From: Streptacidiphilus sp041262525
Lineage (GTDB): Bacteria; Actinomycetota; Actinomycetes; Streptomycetales; Streptomycetaceae
Direction of reading: 5' to 3'
DNA: 64,000 bases
NCBI RefSeq assembly: GCF_041262525.1
Contig: NZ_JBGCCK010000010.1
Span: 1-64,000, forward strand
Shown in pieces: positions 60,430 through 64,000 of the stretch (position 1 is the stretch's first letter; the number at the start of each line of letters is the position of its first letter). Position numbers and translations under genes: made by a program. The notes below the pieces were generated by a model that had not been told where the DNA came from, made no database searches, and worked only from the letters and a program-made list of their open reading frames with translations.

Positions 60430-60956
60430 CCGCGACACAGACGGAGATCCGGGCCCTCGGCGCTCAGGAGCTGCGGCACGCCTTCGCGGCGTTCCCGACC
60501 GGCGTCACCGCTCTCGCGGCGCTGGCCGACGGAACGCCGGTCGGCCTCGCCGCCAGCTCCTTCACCTCCGTGTCGCTCGCCCCGCCCCTGGTCTCGGTCT
60601 GCGTCGCCCACAGCTCGACCACCTGGCCGCTGCTGCGCGATCGCACCCGCATCGGCGTCAGCGTGCTCGGCGCGCACCAGGAGGATGCCTGCCGGCAACT
60701 CGCCGCCGGCGACGGTGACCGGTTCGCCGGCCTCGACTGGACCACGACCGCCGACGGGGCCGTACTGATCGAGGGTGCGACGGCCTGGTTCGACTGCAGC
60801 ATCGACCGAATCGTCAGGGCGGGCGACCACGACATCGCGCTGCTGCGGGTCCACGACCTCGACGCCGACCACGCGGTGGCTCCGCTGGTCTTCCACGCCA
60901 GCCGATTCCACCGCCTCGTCGGCGGACCCGATCCGACCGACACCCGGGAGACGTGA
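60426..60956 (+). CDS. Flavin reductase (FMN-binding split-barrel)
   Basis: 176 residues. Supplies reduced flavin to the LLM monooxygenases. HAFAAFPTGVTALAALADGTPVGLAASSFTSVSLAPPLVSVCV is the hallmark of the HpaC/DszD-type split-barrel reductases, and the C-terminal LVFHASRFHRL closes the fold. ATG 60426 overlaps the previous stop. It is the last gene of the operon, giving four oxygenases and one reductase in a coupled set. Confidence 0.92.
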   Translation: MTATQTEIRALGAQELRHAFAAFPTGVTALAALADGTPVGLAASSFTSVSLAPPLVSVCVAHSSTTWPLLRDRTRIGVSVLGAHQEDACRQLAAGDGDRFAGLDWTTTADGAVLIEGATAWFDCSIDRIVRAGDHDIALLRVHDLDADHAVAPLVFHASRFHRLVGGPDPTDTRET

Positions 60957-61172
60957 TCGCTGGCACGCCGCACACGAGCGGGCCTTGGCGGAGCCGAACG
61001 CCGTCCGGCGGGGTGGTGGTCCGGAACGAGGCGCGCCGCGAGCAGTTGTTCGTCGCTCCTTCGGTCGCGGTCGGCGGGTGCGGCGAACAGGCGAGCGGAC
61101 GTGTAGCCCGCCAGGCTGGGCTGGGCTGGGCGGCCGTGGGCGGTACGGCGTCGTGCAGGCGAGAACGGGCGG

Positions 61173-61198
61173 GCGGGTGACGGGCGCCCGTCACCCGC
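61173..61198 (-). terminator. Perfect terminator palindrome behind the TauD-type gene
   Basis: A 26-base perfect palindrome with 13-bp arms (61173-61185 / 61186-61198), 9 bases beyond the TauD-type stop. No gene is seen in the remaining gap back to 60957. Confidence 0.75.
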
Positions 61199-61206
61199 GC
61201 GCCTGT

Positions 61207-62136
61207 TCAGATGGTCGCCGACAGGTCCGCGACCGTGCTGTAGTGGGAGGCGTCGCCCTTGACGGAGTGGCTGCGGGTGCCGTCGATGCCCGCCGGGACG
61301 TCGCCCGCCACGGTCACCCGGTTCAGTCGGCGCGGGTGGTCGTCGTAGTTGTCGACGCCATAGTGCTGGGTGATCCGGTTGTCGAAGAGCACCAGCTGGC
61401 CGGGCTGCCAGCGGTGGCGCAGTACGTTCTCGGGGCGGGTCACATACGCCTGCAGCAGGCGCAGCACATCGCGCGACTCGGCCGCGGACAGGCCCACGAT
61501 CCGCTGCGCGAAGCCGCCGATGAACAGGCCGCGCTCCCCCGTGAGCGGGTGGACCCGGACGACCGGGTGGACGGTCTCGTAGACGGTGGAGGTGAACACC
61601 GCGCGGCGCTCCAGCGCCTCCGCGGCCTGCCCCTCCTTCGGAACGGCGTAGTCGTAGTCGTTGGTGTGCACGGCCCACAGCCCGTCCGCCAGGGAGCGCA
61701 GCGGTTCCGGCAGGTCCCGGTAGGCGGCGGCCGAATTGGCGATCAGGGTCTCTCCGCCATAGGGCGGCACGGTGATGCTTCGCAGCGTGCTGAGCTGCGG
61801 CGGGTTGAGGACGAAGGTGACGTCGGTGTGCCAGTGGTTGGCCCGGCCGAACTCGCTGTCGACGGGCAGGATGTTGGGTGCTCCGGGCTGGGCCGGGACG
61901 GTGGGGTGGGCGGTCGTCAGATCGCCGAAGGCGCGGGCGAAGCGTTCCTGTCCGGCGTCGTCGAGGCCCTCGGCGTCGAAGACGAGGACCTTGTGGACGT
62001 TGACGGCCTCGCGCAGCGCGGCCACGGTCTCGGGGGTGAGATCCTCGCGCAGGTCGATCCCGCCGACCTGGGCGCCGATGCGGGCGCTGAGCTTGCGGGC
62101 GGTGAGGCCGGCGGTGGGGGGTGCGGTGGTGGTCAT
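61207..62136 (-). CDS. TauD/TfdA-family Fe(II)/2-oxoglutarate dioxygenase
   Basis: 309 residues. Oxidises sulfonates (e.g. taurine to aminoacetaldehyde and sulfite) or related compounds. The metal motif is HWHTD with H103-x-D105; the distal histidine lies in RITQHYGVDNY and the 2-oxoglutarate arginine in PRRLNRV. AHPTVPAQPGAPNILPVDSEFG precedes the motif. ATG 62136 has GGAGGA upstream. It converges on the LLM operon and is followed on the same strand by genes of the same sulfur theme. Confidence 0.9.
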   Translation of the reverse strand: MTTTAPPTAGLTARKLSARIGAQVGGIDLREDLTPETVAALREAVNVHKVLVFDAEGLDDAGQERFARAFGDLTTAHPTVPAQPGAPNILPVDSEFGRANHWHTDVTFVLNPPQLSTLRSITVPPYGGETLIANSAAAYRDLPEPLRSLADGLWAVHTNDYDYAVPKEGQAAEALERRAVFTSTVYETVHPVVRVHPLTGERGLFIGGFAQRIVGLSAAESRDVLRLLQAYVTRPENVLRHRWQPGQLVLFDNRITQHYGVDNYDDHPRRLNRVTVAGDVPAGIDGTRSHSVKGDASHYSTVADLSATI

Positions 62137-62212
62137 GCGGTTCCTCCTTGGTTGGCTGTGCGGCGGAGTGTGTGTGGGTGCCCGGTGTCCTCGCGGGGAC
62201 AGTTGGAGGCAA

Positions 62213-63568
62213 TCAGCTGCGCGAGGGGCCGGTTCGCGTCAGGTGGAACTGGTTGGCGGGGACCGGGAGTCCGTAGTGTTCGCGCAGGGTCGTGCCCTCG
62301 TACTCCTCGCGGAACAGGCCCTTGCCGCGCAGGATCGGCAGAACGTGCTCGATGAAGACCTCCAGGCCGGACGGCAGGGCCGGCGCCATGATGTTGAAGC
62401 CGTCCGCAGCGCCGCCCTCGAACCAGGCCGTGATGGTGTCCGCCACCTGGTCGGGTGTGCCGACGAACTCGAAGTGGCCGCGGCCGCCGCCGATCCGTGA
62501 GATGAGCTGCCGGACCGTCAGCTGCTCGCGCGCCGCGAGCTCGATGAAGAGGTCGGAGCGGCTCTGCGAGCCCTCCAGCTTCGGCCGGGCCAGGATGAAG
62601 TCCGGCAGCGGCTCGTCGAGCTCGAACGCCGACGGCTCGGTCTCGAAGATCGCGGCGAGCTGCCGCAGCCCGTAGGCGGGCACCCGCAGCTGGTCGAGCT
62701 CCTCGGCCAACGACCGGGCCTCGGCCTCGGTCGAGGCGATGTAAGGCACGATGCCCGGCAGCACGATCACGCCCTCCGGGTCGCGTCCGGCTGCCTTCGC
62801 GCGTGCTTTGATGTCGCCGTAGAAGTCCGCGGCCCGCTCGTAGGTCCGGTGGGCCGTGAAGATCGCCTCGGCGTGCCGGGCCGCGAAGTCCTTGCCGTCC
62901 TCGGAGGAGCCGGCCTGAACGAGCAGCGGGTAGCCCTGCGGCGAGCGCTCGACGTTGAGCGGGCCCGCCACGCTGAAGTACCGGCCCTGGTGCTCGAGCC
63001 GGTGCAGCCGGTCGGGATCGGCGTAACGGCCTGCTGCCTTGTCGGCGACGACCGCCTCGGACTCCCAGCTGTCCCACAGCGCCTTCGCGACCCCGAGGAA
63101 CTCGTCGGCACGCGCATAGCGCTCCGCGTGGGACGGACGGTCCTGGAGGCCGAAGTTGGCCGCTTCGTCCGCTCCGGCGGAGGTGACGATGTTCCAGCCG
63201 GCCCGGCCGCCGCTGACGTGGTCGACGGAGGCGAGCCGGCGGGCGAGGTTGTAGGGCTCGTTGTAGGTCGAGGAGACGGTCGCGATGAGTCCGATCCTGC
63301 TGGTTGCCTGGGACAGCGCGGTCAGCAGGGTCAGCGGTTCGAGCTGGCCCGGCGGCCGGAACTCGCCGGTGCCGTTGAGCGCCGGACCGTCCGCGAGGAA
63401 CAGGGAGTCGAACTTCGCGCTCTCGGCCAGTTGTGCGAGCCTGATCCAGTGCTGCAGGTCGAAGTCGGCCCGGGGGTTGCTGTCCGGGAGCCGCCAGGAT
63501 GCCTCGTGGTGGCCGGCCTCCATGAGGAAGGCGTTGAGGTGCAGGCGGCGCCGTCGTTCGGTGCTCAC
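62213..63568 (-). CDS. NtaA/SnaA/DszA-family FMN monooxygenase
   Basis: 451 residues. LHLNAFLMEAGHHEASWRLPDSNPRADFDLQHWIRLAQLAESAKFDSLFLADG and ISLIATVSSTYNEPYNLARRLASVDHVSGGRAGWNIVTSAG-like text place it with the two-component desulfurising oxygenases. Closely similar in layout to the oxygenase at 56781, perhaps a paralogue. GAAAGGAGA precedes ATG 63568. It lies 77 bases upstream of the TauD-type gene on the same strand. Confidence 0.92.
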   Translation of the reverse strand: MSTERRRRLHLNAFLMEAGHHEASWRLPDSNPRADFDLQHWIRLAQLAESAKFDSLFLADGPALNGTGEFRPPGQLEPLTLLTALSQATSRIGLIATVSSTYNEPYNLARRLASVDHVSGGRAGWNIVTSAGADEAANFGLQDRPSHAERYARADEFLGVAKALWDSWESEAVVADKAAGRYADPDRLHRLEHQGRYFSVAGPLNVERSPQGYPLLVQAGSSEDGKDFAARHAEAIFTAHRTYERAADFYGDIKARAKAAGRDPEGVIVLPGIVPYIASTEAEARSLAEELDQLRVPAYGLRQLAAIFETEPSAFELDEPLPDFILARPKLEGSQSRSDLFIELAAREQLTVRQLISRIGGGRGHFEFVGTPDQVADTITAWFEGGAADGFNIMAPALPSGLEVFIEHVLPILRGKGLFREEYEGTTLREHYGLPVPANQFHLTRTGPSRS

Positions 63569-63602
63569 GAATGTTCTCCTTTCGCTTGTGCGGGCGCCGG
63601 GC

Positions 63603-64000
63603 TCAGTTGAGCTTCGAGCTGTCGAAGCCGGCGGGGAGGATGCTGTCGGTGATCGAGGCGACGTCGACCTTCTGAGAGATCTGACCGGCCTGGAGAAAGG
63701 CGTCCCCGAGCCGCTGCTCGGCGGTGATGTCGGACGGTTCGACCGGGGTCACCCGGTTCTCCAGGGCGGCGAGCGAGACCTTGGCGTCGGACAGGGAGAT
63801 GCCGTCCTCCTGGGAGATCGCCTGCGCGTACGGGCCGGGGTGCTGGTGCGCCCAGGCGAACTCGCGCGCCAGCCGCTGCAGCACGTCGGTGAGGGCCGCC
63901 CGCTTCGACGGATCGTTCAGCGACTTCTCACTGGCCACGTAGTAGGCGCTGGTCTGGTCGATCGGCGGCAGGCCCTTGGCCAGGATCCGCGCGCCGTGCT
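63603..64000 (-). CDS. SsuA-like aliphatic-sulfonate ABC transporter substrate-binding protein (partial)
   Basis: Only the C-terminal roughly 130 residues are in the window; the gene continues past the right edge. The frame reads ARILAKGLPPIDQTSAYYVASEKSLNDPSKRAALTDVLQRLAREFAWAHQHPGPYAQAI, the conserved C-terminal half of SsuA/TauA-type binding proteins, followed by DSILPAGFDSSKLN. It precedes an LLM monooxygenase and TauD-type dioxygenase on the same strand, so sulfonate uptake feeding those enzymes is likely. The permease and ATPase, if present, lie beyond 64000. Confidence 0.82.
   Translation of the reverse strand, partial: HGARILAKGLPPIDQTSAYYVASEKSLNDPSKRAALTDVLQRLAREFAWAHQHPGPYAQAISQEDGISLSDAKVSLAALENRVTPVEPSDITAEQRLGDAFLQAGQISQKVDVASITDSILPAGFDSSKLN

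Overview
The window is very GC-rich (about 70%) with strong G/C bias at third codon positions, 4-bp ATGA/GTGA stop/start overlaps and many GTG/TTG starts. Together with a mycothiol-type amidase, DinB/maleylpyruvate-isomerase proteins, a DUF222/HNH protein, a Methyltransf_19 (DUF574) protein and a SAM-IV-type riboswitch, this points to a Streptomyces-like filamentous actinobacterium (Streptomycetaceae or a close relative; the genus is inference). There are no rRNA or tRNA genes, CRISPR arrays or intact mobile elements. The gene mix (regulators next to their targets, transporters, secreted enzymes, gene remnants) looks like accessory chromosome rather than a housekeeping core.

Layout. 0-5.8 kb: a coupled SDR reductase/acyl-CoA ligase pair, small unknown genes, a cold-shock gene with a strong terminator, proline iminopeptidase and a decayed MFS gene. 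6-12.3 kb: secreted enzymes, namely a Tat-exported phospholipase C and a phosphoesterase fused to a seven-repeat propeller-like domain (both preceded by PHO-box-like repeats), an aldo/keto reductase and a secreted TNT-domain protein. 12.4-16.4 kb: DUF222/HNH protein, an overlapping pair of small genes, and an unusually long zinc-type dehydrogenase. 16.7-21.8 kb: a complete branched-chain amino acid ABC importer (livKHMGF). 22-31.5 kb: flavin oxidoreductase and alcohol dehydrogenase with a divergent XRE/MmyB regulator, a beta-galactosidase remnant, an epimerase, a TetR/MMPL efflux pair with two palindromic operators, and a class III ring-cleavage dioxygenase. 31.7-35.7 kb: a GH54/CBM42 arabinofuranosidase with its own promoter and operator-like site, a DinB-type enzyme and myo-inositol-1-phosphate synthase. 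35.8-39.7 kb: a glycosyltransferase-like gene coupled to an ABC exporter (ATPase and two permeases), marked by hexanucleotide repeats. 39.7-54.9 kb: methyltransferases, VOC proteins, a MarR/SRPBCC operon with two operators on its promoter, a ribbon-helix-helix/DUF4097/DrrAB operon with five TGGTGCC-type boxes, an Mca-like amidase, an ECF sigma factor, MFS/LysR, an APC permease and two small unknowns.

55-64 kb is a sulfur-scavenging region. A SAM-IV-like riboswitch is followed by a short ORF of the HIDLQRV...C leader-peptide type, then four LLM flavin monooxygenases and a flavin reductase in one coupled operon. Converging on it are a TauD-type dioxygenase, a fifth LLM monooxygenase and the start of an SsuA-like substrate-binding protein that runs off the right edge. 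The inferred role is uptake and oxidative desulfonation of organic sulfur compounds under combined SAM and (probably) cysteine control.

The items most worth following are the riboswitch/leader/LLM operon, the RHH-DUF4097-DrrAB operon with its repeated operator, the inositol-synthase/glycosyltransferase/ABC-exporter cluster, the secreted TNT protein without a recognisable immunity gene, and the overlapping small-gene pair near 14.3 kb.
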